NCBI GenBank assembly: GCA_030407315.1
Contig: JALQPE010000927.1
Coordinates: 1 to 32,700 of the forward strand
Direction of reading: 5' to 3'
Length of the DNA stretch: 32,700 nt
From: Asparagopsis taxiformis
Taxonomy: Eukaryota; Rhodophyta; Florideophyceae; Bonnemaisoniales; Bonnemaisoniaceae
Part shown: one piece after another, positions 1 through 8,722 of the stretch
Position numbering within the stretch: the first letter of the stretch is position 1
Layout: each line of letters opens with the position of its first letter
Translations under genes and position numbers: made by a program
Notes under the pieces: generated by a model
Databases searched by the model: none
What the model saw: only the letters and a program-made list of their open reading frames with translations
What the model was told of the DNA's origin: nothing

Positions 1-2451
1 GAGGCGGACTTTACCACGGTGACCGGAAATGTCCATGTCATGGATTGGAGGGCCTTCTGCCGTGGCGCGCAGTCTACGAGGGTGAGGAACGCTTGTGCAG
101 CTGTGTCACCGAGTTGCTGGAATAGCGTTATGGTGCCAGACGGGAACGAGGAGTTGTGCAGCGGCAAAAAGTGGCAGGATCGGGCTGTCCGTCGATATCT
201 GCAACGAGGAGGGTTGCATCGGGCAGCAGGGAGGCAAAGTCGTGCAGTGCAACGGTGAATCCGTCGCGAACGAGTACTGCACCTCTGTGGGCGATATAAT
301 GCGTGCGTTTCCCAATGTGTTCGATGGGGTATGACCATTGGAGTGCCAGGAGAATTCCATGTGTCGAATAGTACTCTTCCATGGCTGTGGAGCGCCTTCG
401 AGAGGTTTTCCTATAACTCTGTTTGAACAGAAGATGCGAGTGTTCGTAGGGGCCTGCATCATGTGTTCCCGGGCGCCATATCTCTGCAAGTCACCGGAAG
501 ATGGTCTAGAAGATGGAACTTGAAAGTTTTGAGACCTGTGGTGTGGAATGGGCCGGGGTGGAGAAGCATTGATTGTTTGAAATAGGAAATGGAGTTCTGG
601 AGGCTTTCTAGTTCGGCGGCAGTCCGTGCTTGATGCGACCGCGTTTCATGACCCATGCGACGAGGTCGAGTATTGCGTGCAGATGGAAGTGAGGGGGGGC
701 TGTATCTACTTCGTCACAGCATGTGTCAATGAATGCTGCGATGAAAGGGAACACCCATGTCGACATGGTGATAGTCTTTGGCTGCGAGCATGCCGCGTAT
801 GCCGTCCTCCGTGAAGAGCCGTTCAAATTGGTGCCCTTCTCACCCTTGAGAAGTCGACATGAAGACCGTGATGTAGTAGTCGCGTTCGATAGCGGACAGA
901 ATGCTGTTTGAGCCGGCGAGGATGGATTTTTTCACCTTCTTGAAGGTGCGAGGTGTCCCGGAATGGGAGGCAGTGGTGGTGAGGTCTGGGGAGCTGAGGC
1001 GGTGGACAAGCACTGTTTGATGAGCTTTGAGATGCCGAGGTGGAGATTGTGCAGAGGCTCGAAGGAGAAAATGTTGTAGGGGTCAGGGGACTGTTGGTGG
1101 TAAAGAGCGGTCGATTCGAGACAGAGTGTTGTTCGAGGAGGGAGAGAGCTTCGAGCGGAGCAGTTGTATGCTCCTGAGCGCTCTCTTGGCGTGGCAGAGC
1201 GTGTAATCCGAGGGAGCGGGGCTGGTGTGGCGCGCTGGATTCAAGTTGAGTGCGGGGATGTAGCAGCGGTGGCAGGGATGTGGTGGTGTAGTGCTGTTGC
1301 GAGTGCATGAGACACTCTTTGGCCTCTGGAAAAGTCGCAGCAATAATTGGCTAGGATGGGAAAGCATTGGCGGGCAGTTGCAGTGGAGTCTGTGCAGGGG
1401 ACCCGAAGAGAACGCGGTGGATAGGGGAAAACACTTTTTCGAGTGCTTTATGAAGAATATCAATTTTGCGAGCGCGACTAGCAGAACTAGAGGTTGTCGG
1501 CATTTCATCACCGAACAAGGCGTTGGACGAAGGGTTAACAATGTACGGAAGATACCCGACGATGGTGAGGCCGGTACGGAGCAGTGGCGACGGAGGGGGG
1601 CGGAGAAGTTGAGCAGTGTGACGTGTATGGGTATGCGACGATTGCGGAGCTCTTGAGGCTTGTGCTGCTCTTGTCGGAGTACACTTGGAGGAGGCCGGCA
1701 AAAGGAGGAAGCGGTGGGATATTTTCCTCTGCCCATACGACCTGTGGATCTTCCGAGAGCTGCACGCGCTGTCTAGTAACCTGGTGCAGCGTTTTCGCGG
1801 AATTCTGTGTGTAGGGGATGAGAAAATATTGCGGTGCCGTCTGGGGCGGTCTGTGGGGAGGGGTGGAAGAGAGTATTTTGGTCGTTAGCCAGTGCTAACT
1901 GCCTGCGGAGCAGTGTCGACTGGGTCGCGGAGGTACAGCTGTGCCGAGTACTTACCAGTTTTGTCTGGAATGATGTGGCTCTTGTAACCTTCGGTGCGGA
2001 AATGTGTTTCGACCATGGAAGCGGTAACGTGGCGACATTCTTCTACGGTGCGAACGGCGCTGTTGAACTTTTCTAGGGAGAATGCGGGGTCTTGTAGGAT
2101 GGTGATGACTTCGCTCACGCGGCCAGCGCCGGCCTTGTACTCGAGGGTTGTGAGACTGGCGGCGAGGGATTGCACGAGGAGGTCTGCGCGGGAGGGGGTT
2201 GAGGTTGGTGGCAGTGAAGCGTCACAGGGTGAGTCGCTGGAGGAAGCACGACCAGATTCTGGGTCTGGGGAGCTGGGTTGCGGGGAATCATGGTCGCCTT
2301 TTCGAGCAGGCTCATGGGTGACGGCAGGGACACGAGCGTTGTTGAAATGTTGGGGAGAGGGGTTGAAACGGTAGCGACACGTTCGCTCATGCAGCGCGAG
2401 CGCATAAGCATCTACGCAGTAGTAGAAGCACCCTTCATACTTGCATTCCAT
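1..2451 (-). pseudogene. Degraded KDZ/Plavaka-like DNA transposase, truncated by the window edge
   Basis: Read on the minus strand from 2451 towards 1, conserved-looking transposase segments occur in order but in shifting frames. They are an N-terminal zinc finger (about 2377-2445), LLQVYSDKSSTS (about 1665-1700), LTIVGYLPYI (about 1540-1570), RARKIDILHKALEKVFSPI (about 1420-1480), DPYNIFSFEPLHNLHLGISK (1025-1084), FPFIAAFIDTC (about 720-755), LKTFKFHLLDHLP (about 495-535) and YEHSHLLFKQSYRKTSRRR (about 400-460). The 'YSDKT..S', 'GYLP', 'EPLHNLHLG' and 'HxxFKxxYRxTxR' type motifs resemble what I know of KDZ (Kyakuja-Dileera-Zisupton)/Plavaka transposases, which also often start with a C2H2-like finger. 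Frame changes and internal stops (for example just after 1351) indicate a dead copy, although a few introns cannot be excluded. The family call is from memory of motifs, not from a search. Confidence 0.62.
1885..2451 (-). CDS. N-terminal segment of the transposase relic, with C2HC zinc finger
   Basis: This open segment of 188 codons starts with a zinc-finger pattern C3-x4-C8-x12-H21-x3-C25, the spacing of a classical C2H2-type finger with Cys as last ligand. A Pro/Ser-rich linker follows (about residues 30-85) and then a helical-looking stretch (residues 88-160). The finger probably binds DNA, as the N-terminal fingers of Plavaka-like transposases are thought to do. A perfect GTAAGT on the minus strand (1955-1950) lies inside the last third, with acceptor-like CCCCACAG (ending 1851) and CTACACACAG (ending 1805) downstream. 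The ORF might therefore be exon 1 of a spliced gene. However, neither acceptor restores the frame that carries the YSDKSS motif, so I favour decay. The start is the first ATG of the open frame and directly precedes the finger. Confidence 0.5.
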   Translation of the reverse strand: MECKYEGCFYYCVDAYALALHERTCRYRFNPSPQHFNNARVPAVTHEPARKGDHDSPQPSSPDPESGRASSSDSPCDASLPPTSTPSRADLLVQSLAASLTTLEYKAGAGRVSEVITILQDPAFSLEKFNSAVRTVEECRHVTASMVETHFRTEGYKSHIIPDKTGKYSAQLYLRDPVDTAPQAVSTG

Positions 2452-2459
2452 GTCGAGTT

Positions 2460-3045
2460 TTGACGCAAAAGGGAGGATTGCGAGCTGAACAGGGGAGACT
2501 GTGCCGTCCAGATGCGACCAATTTTATTTTTGTGGTGCTTTCGAGACTTGGAATGTAACGTGTTCGTAGTTTTTGGGTAGTAGTTTTGTGCTCACTCCAG
2601 CTGACATCCCACGGTGGAATTTAACCGAGAGTTCAATCATTTCCAACTGTTACATCACATTGCGTGCTGGCAACGTGTGCATGGAAGGACGAACGACTGC
2701 CCTGGGAGATGAATTTTCAATTAATTCATTTGTAATAATAAACTTTTTTATTTCCAAACTTCGTGGAATCTGAATGTTCTTTACAGCGGATATGCCACGG
2801 ATCATGTAAGGAAAGCAAATGGATTCTCATATATATGATTATATGTTTATATTCGTTGTTCTCGATCCGGATCTCTTTGTTCGGGAATCAGAGACCATGG
2901 CTTGGGCCATACTCAATCTCACTGCCGGCGATGATTTCGAGTATGCACAGCAAGACTTAAGCGGACGCAGAAAGCTGTCCGGTCGACGCCGCAGGCTCCA
3001 CTCCGCCCTCATCACCGACTGATCTTCTTTGACCGACTTTGCTTT
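2460..3045. other. No convincing gene; one weak short ORF
   Basis: This stretch is AT-rich upstream of about 2880. The only coding-like part is about 2897-3022 (plus), ending in a TGA 23 bases before the palindrome at 3046, with a basic Arg-rich C-terminus (LSGRRKLSGRRRRLHSALI). It could be the last exon or 3' remnant of an element ORF, but I cannot assign a family or a start. Confidence 0.3.
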
Positions 3046-3083
3046 GTACGTGCGCGAATCTTGATCAAGATTCGCGCACGTAC
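3046..3083. repeat. 38-bp perfect palindrome
   Basis: The sequence GTACGTGCGCGAATCTTGA is followed directly by its exact reverse complement, with no spacer. It could extrude a 19-bp cruciform or form an RNA hairpin. It begins 23 bases after the TGA of a short plus-strand ORF. A similar ORF-end plus palindrome arrangement is seen at 8476-8526. Its role is unknown; a 3'-end hairpin or fused inverted element ends are possible. Confidence 0.9.
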
Positions 3084-3109
3084 CTTCGTTCCATCCTCTA
3101 CCCTCGAGG

Positions 3110-4160
3110 GTATGCGTTGAGGGAAGCGTGGGTTTTGAGTCTGACTATTTCCGTTGATGCGATATTTTTCATGGGAAGCCTGTTGACTGATGGTGTGTAT
3201 TGAGCGGAGGATGGAAGAGAGGTACGTGAAGTTTTGAAAGTATGCTGTGAGGGAAGGTTGATTTTGAGTCTGACTGTTGTGGTTGATTCCGATGTTGTGT
3301 AGAGATGCAGGAATGTTGATGACGGAAGGTAAGTTTCATTGAGTGCCAAGATGTGCTTTGCGAAGATATGGACTGCTGACTATGATTATTGTTAATTGCA
3401 AGGTTTTTGGATCATGGTTTGTATTGTGTGTAGGATGGATGAGAGGTACATTTGCGAGTTCTCAGGGTATGTAGCGAGGGAAACGTTGGTTTTCAATCTG
3501 ACTGTTGCGATTGAATCGATGTTGCGTAGGTGATGGAGGAATAGTGATGACGGAAGGTAAGTCACATTGGGCGCCCAGACCGGTTGTGCGAAGATGCGGA
3601 ATGCTGACTACTTTTCTTGGCTACACGATTACGTGATTTATGGTTTTTATTGTGTGCAGGATGGAACAGGTAAAGTAAGTGTGCGAGTTTTGAAAGTAAG
3701 CAGCGAGGGAAGGTTGGTTTTGAGTCTGACTATTTCCGTTGATGCGATATTTTTTCATTGGAAGCCTATTGAGTCATGGTGTGTATTGTGTGGAGCGAAG
3801 GTAAGTGTGCGAGTTTTGAAAGTATGCTGTGATGGAAGGTTGTTTTGAGTCTGACTGTTGTGGTTGATTCCGATGTTGTGTAGATGATGCAGGAATGTTG
3901 ATGACAGAAGTAAGTTTTACTGAGCACCAAGACTTGTTTTGCGAAGATATGGACTGCTGACTTTGATTATTCATTGCAAGGTTTTGGATCATGGTTTGTA
4001 TTTTGTGTAGGATGGATGATTCAGTCATCCTCTCGGAGAGGTAAGTAAGGGAGTTTCTAGGATATCTGTCGTGGTAAGCGTTGCTTTTGAGTCTGACTGT
4101 TGTGGTTGATTCTGATGTTGTGTATGTGATGCAGGAGTGGTGAAGCAGGAACGGCAGGAC
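3110..4160 (+). repeat. Higher-order tandem repeat with recurring splice-like acceptor/donor modules
   Basis: The core GAGTCTGACT or a close variant recurs at 3137, 3265, 3494, 3722, 3847 and 4089. Steps are about 128, 229 and 228, then 125 and 242. Blocks 3137-3721 and 3722 onward are therefore two copies of a ~585-bp higher-order unit made of ~125- and ~230-bp parts. Within it, short segments of roughly 10-30 bases are bracketed by acceptor-like TGTGTAG or TGTGCAG and donor-like GTAAGT or GTAC. Examples are 3303-3328, 3434-3445, 3530-3556, 3660-3669, 3884-3909 and 4011-4040. The plus strand is G/T-rich with no long ORF. It could be an expanded intron/micro-exon array, a non-coding transcript or a satellite; the sequence alone cannot decide. 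Confidence 0.75.
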
Positions 4161-4491
4161 TGAAGGAGAGTGAAGAAGGGATGTAGGAAGATGGGGAATG
4201 AGCTGTGAGGTGTTTCTGGTATGTGTATATTTTGGGGCATACGATAGAAGTGAGAGTGGGTTTCAAGTGGTGTAAGATTTTGCTGACCATGTTCGTGTTT
4301 GATGTCTTGATGATTTAATGGGCTGGGGTGGTGTCGAGGAAAGCGGGGATGGTATTGGGAAGGAGCGTATTTTTTGTAATCTAGGTCGTGAGGGTTCTTG
4401 CAGTATGTGCGGATGGTGGTGCATGGCGTTCGGATGGTAGGGAGAACGCGATAGTGAGGGAGATGGGTGATCGACGATATGCTGACAGGTA

Positions 4492-4605
4492 TTTTGTATT
4501 CTGGCTGGATACGTATTTCCTATTCTAACCGGGTATTTATTTCCTATTCTAACCGGGTATTTATTTCCTATTCTGACCAGATATGTATTCCCTATTCTAG
4601 AGAGA
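4492..4605. repeat. 24-bp minisatellite, about 4.5 copies
   Basis: The unit GGGTATTTATTTCCTATTCT followed by AACC recurs with small changes (two identical central copies, flanking diverged ones). An apparent minus-strand ORF across it (4263-4676) with a repeated RIGNxYPV peptide is a by-product of the 24-bp period and is not taken as a gene. Confidence 0.85.
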
Positions 4606-4721
4606 CGTATTGTATACGAGCAGTTTCCTAAATGAGAGAATAAAATACGGTCCGATATGGGCCCTGAATTTACCATCCGCTGTAATTTCTTCCCTCCCGG
4701 TTTTCGCTGATATATTGTATA

Positions 4722-4947
4722 CTGGATGTCGGGTCCTAGTATTCCGCCATATGTACTAGAGAAAGTGGATGTCGGGTCCTAGTATTCCGCCATATGTACT
4801 AGAGAAAGTGGATGTCGGGTCCTAGTATTCCGCCAAAACGTACTAGAGAAAGTGGATGTCGGGTCCTAGTATTCCGCCATATGTACTAGAGAAAAGTGGA
4901 TGTCGGGCCTAGTATTCCGCCATATGTACTAGAGAAAGTGGACGTCC
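4722..4947. repeat. 43-bp tandem repeat, about 5.3 copies
   Basis: The marker ATTCCGCCA recurs at 4741, 4784, 4827, 4871 and 4914, a period of 43 with one 44-base step. Each unit contains GGTCCTAGTATTCCGCC and TGTACTAGAGAAA. There are no unique spacers, so it is not a CRISPR array. The last unit runs into the inverted repeat at 4929-4999, so the array looks like the subterminal part of a mobile element. Confidence 0.9.
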
Positions 4948-5053
4948 GCATCCAAAAAATTTTTATTTTTTTTTGGACGCGGACGTTCATTTGTTCTAGT
5001 AAATCTCGGGGCCGACTAGGACCCGTACTAGAGAGACTGGACGTCCGCGTCCA
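4929..5053. repeat. Inverted repeat with A/T spacer, plus a third partial arm
   Basis: Arm 1 (4929-4958; contains CTAGAGAAAGTGGACGTCCG) faces an imperfect reverse complement at 4969-4999 (GGACGCGGACGTTCATTTGT then TCTAG) across an A/T-rich core. An arm in the arm-1 orientation follows at about 5026-5053 (GTACTAGAGAGACTGGACGT then CCGCGTCC). Between them, 5015-5023 carries CTAGGACCC, the reverse complement of the GGGTCCTAG block of the 43-bp repeat. This resembles terminal inverted repeats of a DNA element inserted into, or joined to, the retrotransposon that begins a few bases later. Confidence 0.7.
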
Positions 5054-5062
5054 CTTCCGAAA

Positions 5063-5490
5063 ACACAGACGCAACGTGCTATCGATATCATATTGAGCAG
5101 CGTTCGCTGGCAGACTTGTCTGATATACTTAGACGATGTGATCGTATTCTCCCGGGACGAAGCGGAACACCTCCACCATGTGGACCAGGTCCTCTCTCTC
5201 CTACGGAAGGCAGGGGTCACCTTAAAGTTGACAAAGTGTCAATTCTTCGAAAAGAAGGTTGACTACCTTGGTCATGTCGTGATGCCCGGCAAACTAGCCG
5301 TCGCACAAAACGCCACCGCGGCAATCGCCAATGCGGTCTTTCCCCAAACTCCCACGCAGATGCGCTCCTTCCTAGGAAGTTGCGGAGTCTTCCGCCGATT
5401 CATTAAAGGATACGCGGCAATTGCCCACCCCTTAAACGAAATGCTGACCAAAGACAACATCCCTAAGTTCGGAAAGAACCTCCCACCGAG
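5063..5490 (+). pseudogene. Reverse transcriptase, C-terminal fragment
   Basis: The frame reads TQRAIDIILSSVRWQT, then the catalytic YLDD box (5126-5137) and VIVFSRDEAEHLHHVDQVL, then the thumb region with LKLTKCQFFEKKVDYLGHVV and an LGSCGVFRRFIKGYA segment typical of Ty3/gypsy RT. The fingers and most of the palm upstream of QRAID are absent. At about 5482-5492 the frame changes: the original sequence continues as EEQQCAFTALKEV in the RNase H frame, so a small indel separates the two. The enzyme would have copied element RNA to cDNA; this copy cannot. Confidence 0.9.
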
Positions 5491-6059
5491 GAGCAACAAT
5501 GCGCGTTCACTGCCCTCAAGGAGGTCATGATCAAGCCACCGATACTGGCACTACCCAAGCTAGGTAAATCCTACACCGTGGACACGGACGCGTCCGCGTA
5601 CCAAATAGGATGCGCGCTGCTACAGCAGCAGGAGGAAGGGAATGACCTCAAGCCAATCGGCTATTGGTCGCGAACGCTAACCAAACCTGAAAGAGGATAC
5701 TCCCCCACAGAACGCGAATGCTTAGCCGTCGTGTGGGCTGTCACTACCCTACGTCCATACTTGGAGCAAACGAAGTTTGTCGTTCGAACGGACCATAACG
5801 CGCTGCGATGGCTTATGAATATCAATGACCCCTCGGGGAGACTATGCCGTTGGCGCCTCCGACTTGCGGAATTCGATTACTAAATCGTCTACCGACCCGG
5901 TCGGGTTCACCAACTACCAGACGCCTTATCGCGTGTATAAACCACCGGCGAGACGCCCATCCCCATCGACGATGAAATACCAACTCTGTTGGCTACTCGT
6001 GCACCACCGGGTGAAACGCACCCCGACGATGACATCGATGTCTCTCGTACTATGACCTT
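5491..6059 (+). pseudogene. RNase H domain and connector, with stops
   Basis: RNase HI-like features are present: the first acidic residue in TVDTDAS (about 5577-5597), the Glu in ERECLAVVW and the later Asp in RTDHNALRWL. After RLAEFDY an in-frame TAA (5881-5883) replaces one residue of the usual tether 'EIVYRPGR'; the frame then reads IVYRPGRVHQLPDALSRV before a second TAA (5938-5940). The connector TTGETPIPIDDE stays readable to a TAG near 6059. RNase H would degrade the RNA strand during reverse transcription. The loss-of-function changes are direct sequence observations. Confidence 0.88.
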
Positions 6060-6074
6060 TCTCTAGCCAGAGAC

Positions 6075-6722
6075 GTGGAGAAACAATCTACCTCCAAAGG
6101 TTCCCCCGTCCTAACAACTCATCCGCATACGGAAAACTTTAACCCAATAACTCTCAAGGAGTGGCTCGAGGAGCAACAAGCCGACGATTTCTGCCAACAG
6201 GCCCTTGCCTCCCAGAAGTCTGACTCGCTCTTCTTCGAGGATGAAGACGGTGTCCTCTGTAGGAAGTCTAAGTTGGACGGATCATTCCAGATTGTAGTAC
6301 CCAAAGCCTTGCGGCTACGTCTACTGACAATGTGCCACCATGGCCTATTAGCAGGACACCCTGGTCAAAATCGCATGTAAGACACGATGCGCTTATCCTA
6401 CTACTGGCCTGCAATGGCTGCGGACATAACCGGAACAGTCGAACGCTGTTCAGCGTGCGCAAAGAACCGGCTACGGTTGCGCAAACATGCGAGCCCCCTT
6501 CAGCTGTTCCCAGCTACCATTCCTCTGGATGACGTCGCGATTGACCTCCTCGGCCCCCTACCACGTACCAAGAAAGGCAATGTGCACCTACTGGTGATAT
6601 CATGCCGCTTTACCAAGCTCACCCAAGTGGTTCCCTTGCGAAGCATCACAGCCTACCATGTGGCAGTGGCCTTCTGTACACACTGGGTGTTCAAGTACGG
6701 CCCCCCCACGGACATTATTATC
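6075..6722 (+). pseudogene. Integrase, zinc-binding region and first part of the catalytic core
   Basis: The frame contains the H..H/C..C zinc-binding region: CHHGLLAGHPGQNRM, then stop TAA (6378-6380), then SYYWPAM and a CSACAKNR pair of cysteines. The stop lies between the histidines and cysteines. The core begins in the same frame with VAIDLLGPLP; the first catalytic Asp is codon 6543-6545. Around 6715-6722 the reading jumps to the frame of the next entry, where SDNGPQF restores the family pattern. Strand transfer of cDNA into the genome would need both halves, so this copy is inactive. Confidence 0.88.
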
Positions 6723-8364
6723 CGACAATGGTCCGCAATTTGCGTCAAAGTTCTTCCAGGCCGTCTGCCTCCAGTTGGGAACGAAGAACGTCTTCACGAC
6801 GGCATACCATCCCCAGACAAATGGACAGGTCGAACGGTACAACCGCACCATGTTGAACATGCTACGTAATTACGTCAATGATAACCAGGATGACTGGGAT
6901 GTCTACGCACCAGCGATAACGTATGCGTACAACACACACGTGCATCGCACAACGGGTACCACACCCTTCGACCTAATCCTAAGCCGACCTCCGCCACCAT
7001 ACGCGACACACCACTCGGTGAGACAAAGAACAACGCCGGATGCGTTCACGAAGCAAGACTTCTTACGCCGCATCACGGACACCATCGAGCTGGCAGGTAA
7101 ACGTTTACACAGCGCACAGGCGCGATACAAACGCAACTTCGACCGGTCGATCCGGAAGTCCAAACGACTCATCACGACCGATGATTATGTGTACCTGGAC
7201 AACCCAGAAGTCCGCGAACGGAATAAGCTAACCCCGATAGGCCAAGGTCCCTACAGGGTTATCCGTGCCGGACGGCGTACGGTGTACATTGATCGCGACG
7301 GTATCACCGAAAAGGTTAGCCTCGACAGAGTCGCACTCGCTCCTCGTCCGGAAGACAATCAAACGTCATCCCTTGCATCACCCCCCGCTAAGGCGCGCGA
7401 CACACCATCAGGTACAGACTCCCTCGCGTCGGCTACACAACACTACCAACCGCCGAGCGGACAACAAAGCGCACAAAGCGGAGCACCCCCACCAAGTCCT
7501 ACGCAGGAACCTCCCACCATGGAGCATACACCGCCTTCGCGACAACCTACAATTAGGATGACACGAGAAGGTAGTGGCTTGGGACGAACCACCCTTCAGG
7601 AGGGGGCCCCCGACGCTATGCGCGTAAGCCAAAATTTTCCACAACCCTCTCGGGACGAGCACAATGAACCGCCATCCTCGGGTAGTGCACCCACAATCGG
7701 GAGCGAGGCACACGACCTAAGTCGCTCACTTGGGCATCAACAAACCACACCCATGGTATCACCCGAGCCGAGGCGCACGCAATTGCGAAGAAGTCAGCGA
7801 CGAAGACGCCAGGACAACACTGCCGATGCAGATCAACAGCAACGCCCCAACCCTAGCCGGGCTCATACACAGCACGAGCGAACGCCGCGCCAAACCACAG
7901 CAGGGGCCGACTCCATCTACCCAACCCGAAGGCGTTCGACCCGCACAAACGCGACAAAAGGACAACCATCTGGAGCACGCGGACAGACGCCGGACCTCGT
8001 GGAACCACAGGCAACCACCCCCAATGGGGAACAAGAAGTATCGCCGCGATCAACTCGCCCAAACGGCGAACAATTTGCTTCCCCTGACGAGGCGGTGGAA
8101 ACCCCAAGGGGAAGTGACGACGCCACGCACGCACCCTCAGCGGAGGAGTACCCAATAGACGACCTGGTCGACTACGTCACTGACGACGACGGTGAACAAT
8201 GGTTCCTGGTGAAATGGTATGGCTACCGCAAGCCAACATGGACGCAACGTACAAACGTCCCACCCGAATGGGCATCGCGGTACTTCCGCCGAATGCAACG
8301 CCACAAAGGTAGCAAGCCACCGCGCCGAGCGCGCACGCGCACACCCAGAAGTGGGAAGAAGTAG
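6658..8364 (+). CDS. Integrase core C-part, GPY/F module, long linker and chromodomain (pol 3' ORF)
   Basis: This is the longest intact part of the element. Residues from about 6715 match integrase: second catalytic Asp in SDNGPQF (codon 6724-6726) and Glu in TNGQVERYNRT (codon 6832-6834). A GPY/F module follows (LTPIGQGPYRVI, about 7228-7263). About 265 residues of Pro/Thr/Gln/Arg-rich low-complexity sequence come next (about 7345-8148), and then a chromodomain (8149-8300) with WFLVKWYGYRKPTW. Chromodomains can steer chromovirus integrase to particular histone marks. In most chromoviruses the chromodomain sits close to the GPY/F module, so the spacer is unusual. Residues before about 6715 in this frame are not homologous, so the ATG at 6658 is not the native start. 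Pol ends at TAG 8362-8364. Confidence 0.85.
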   Translation: MWQWPSVHTGCSSTAPPRTLLSDNGPQFASKFFQAVCLQLGTKNVFTTAYHPQTNGQVERYNRTMLNMLRNYVNDNQDDWDVYAPAITYAYNTHVHRTTGTTPFDLILSRPPPPYATHHSVRQRTTPDAFTKQDFLRRITDTIELAGKRLHSAQARYKRNFDRSIRKSKRLITTDDYVYLDNPEVRERNKLTPIGQGPYRVIRAGRRTVYIDRDGITEKVSLDRVALAPRPEDNQTSSLASPPAKARDTPSGTDSLASATQHYQPPSGQQSAQSGAPPPSPTQEPPTMEHTPPSRQPTIRMTREGSGLGRTTLQEGAPDAMRVSQNFPQPSRDEHNEPPSSGSAPTIGSEAHDLSRSLGHQQTTPMVSPEPRRTQLRRSQRRRRQDNTADADQQQRPNPSRAHTQHERTPRQTTAGADSIYPTRRRSTRTNATKGQPSGARGQTPDLVEPQATTPNGEQEVSPRSTRPNGEQFASPDEAVETPRGSDDATHAPSAEEYPIDDLVDYVTDDDGEQWFLVKWYGYRKPTWTQRTNVPPEWASRYFRRMQRHKGSKPPRRARTRTPRSGKK

Positions 8365-8475
8365 CATAACCCCGCAGGGACGACAACCTAACAAAGGGAC
8401 GAGTCCACCCTGTGGGTATGCGACGGGTACCGAGGCCTCAGGAGGCTAGGCCGAAAAGGGCGCGCTATATGTCTG

Positions 8476-8526
8476 CACACCGCCAACCGGAGAAAAATTA
8501 TTAATTTTTCTCCGGTTGGCGGTGTG
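8476..8526. repeat. 51-nt near-perfect palindrome between convergent ORFs
   Basis: Arms of 25 bases (CACACCGCCAACCGGAGAAA then AATTA, and its exact complement) flank a single central T. The site lies 111 bases after the pol stop (plus) and about 197 bases after the end of the convergent 1094-codon ORF (minus). A poly-A run precedes the centre and a poly-T run follows it on both strands. It may serve as a two-sided 3'-end or terminator hairpin, or mark fused element ends. Confidence 0.92.
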
Positions 8527-8722
8527 TTTCTTAATAAGAAATTTGGAAAAACAAAAAAATTCGCTAACAAGGCTTTCAACAAAACAAGTCAACACGTCAA
8601 CGTGATGATGCATCTTTAGCGTACCTCAAGGGTGCCTCAGGACTACCTGATGAACAAAGGCGCAACGCAGAAGCGTGTTCAAACTACCCTTAGAGGTTTC
8701 GCACGAAGGCAATTGCCTGTCC

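Larger units (their letters stand above)
5056..8526 (+). mobile_element. Ty3/gypsy chromovirus remnant: 5'-truncated, decayed pol
   Basis: The order RT (C-terminal part), RNase H, integrase zinc-binding region, integrase core, GPY/F module and chromodomain identifies the chromovirus branch of Ty3/gypsy retrotransposons. The gag, protease and first part of RT are missing: homology begins abruptly near 5060, beside the 43-bp repeat/inverted-repeat structure. Damage includes a frameshift near 5490, in-frame stops at 5881-5883, 5938-5940 and 6378-6380, and a frameshift near 6715-6722. I cannot define LTRs because no 5' counterpart is present. The right boundary is placed at the palindrome 8476-8526, which is a guess. 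Confidence 0.85.

Noticed and set aside
1083..1736. Minus-strand 217-codon ORF inside the transposase relic
   Set aside because: It crosses the frame changes of the relic. The conserved motifs lie in the other minus-strand frames, so it is not a separate gene.
4263..4676. Minus-strand ORF with repeated RIGNxYPV peptide
   Set aside because: The repeat follows from the 24-bp minisatellite; the rest has no protein-like features.
4722..4947. Regularly spaced repeats that could suggest a CRISPR array
   Set aside because: The 43-bp units are contiguous with no unique spacers, and the context is eukaryotic.
8365..8722. 3' LTR of the chromovirus or of the Gag-like unit
   Set aside because: I compared this interval with the leader edges and found only a 7-base match (CTACCTG). 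Without a second copy in the window, no LTR can be defined.
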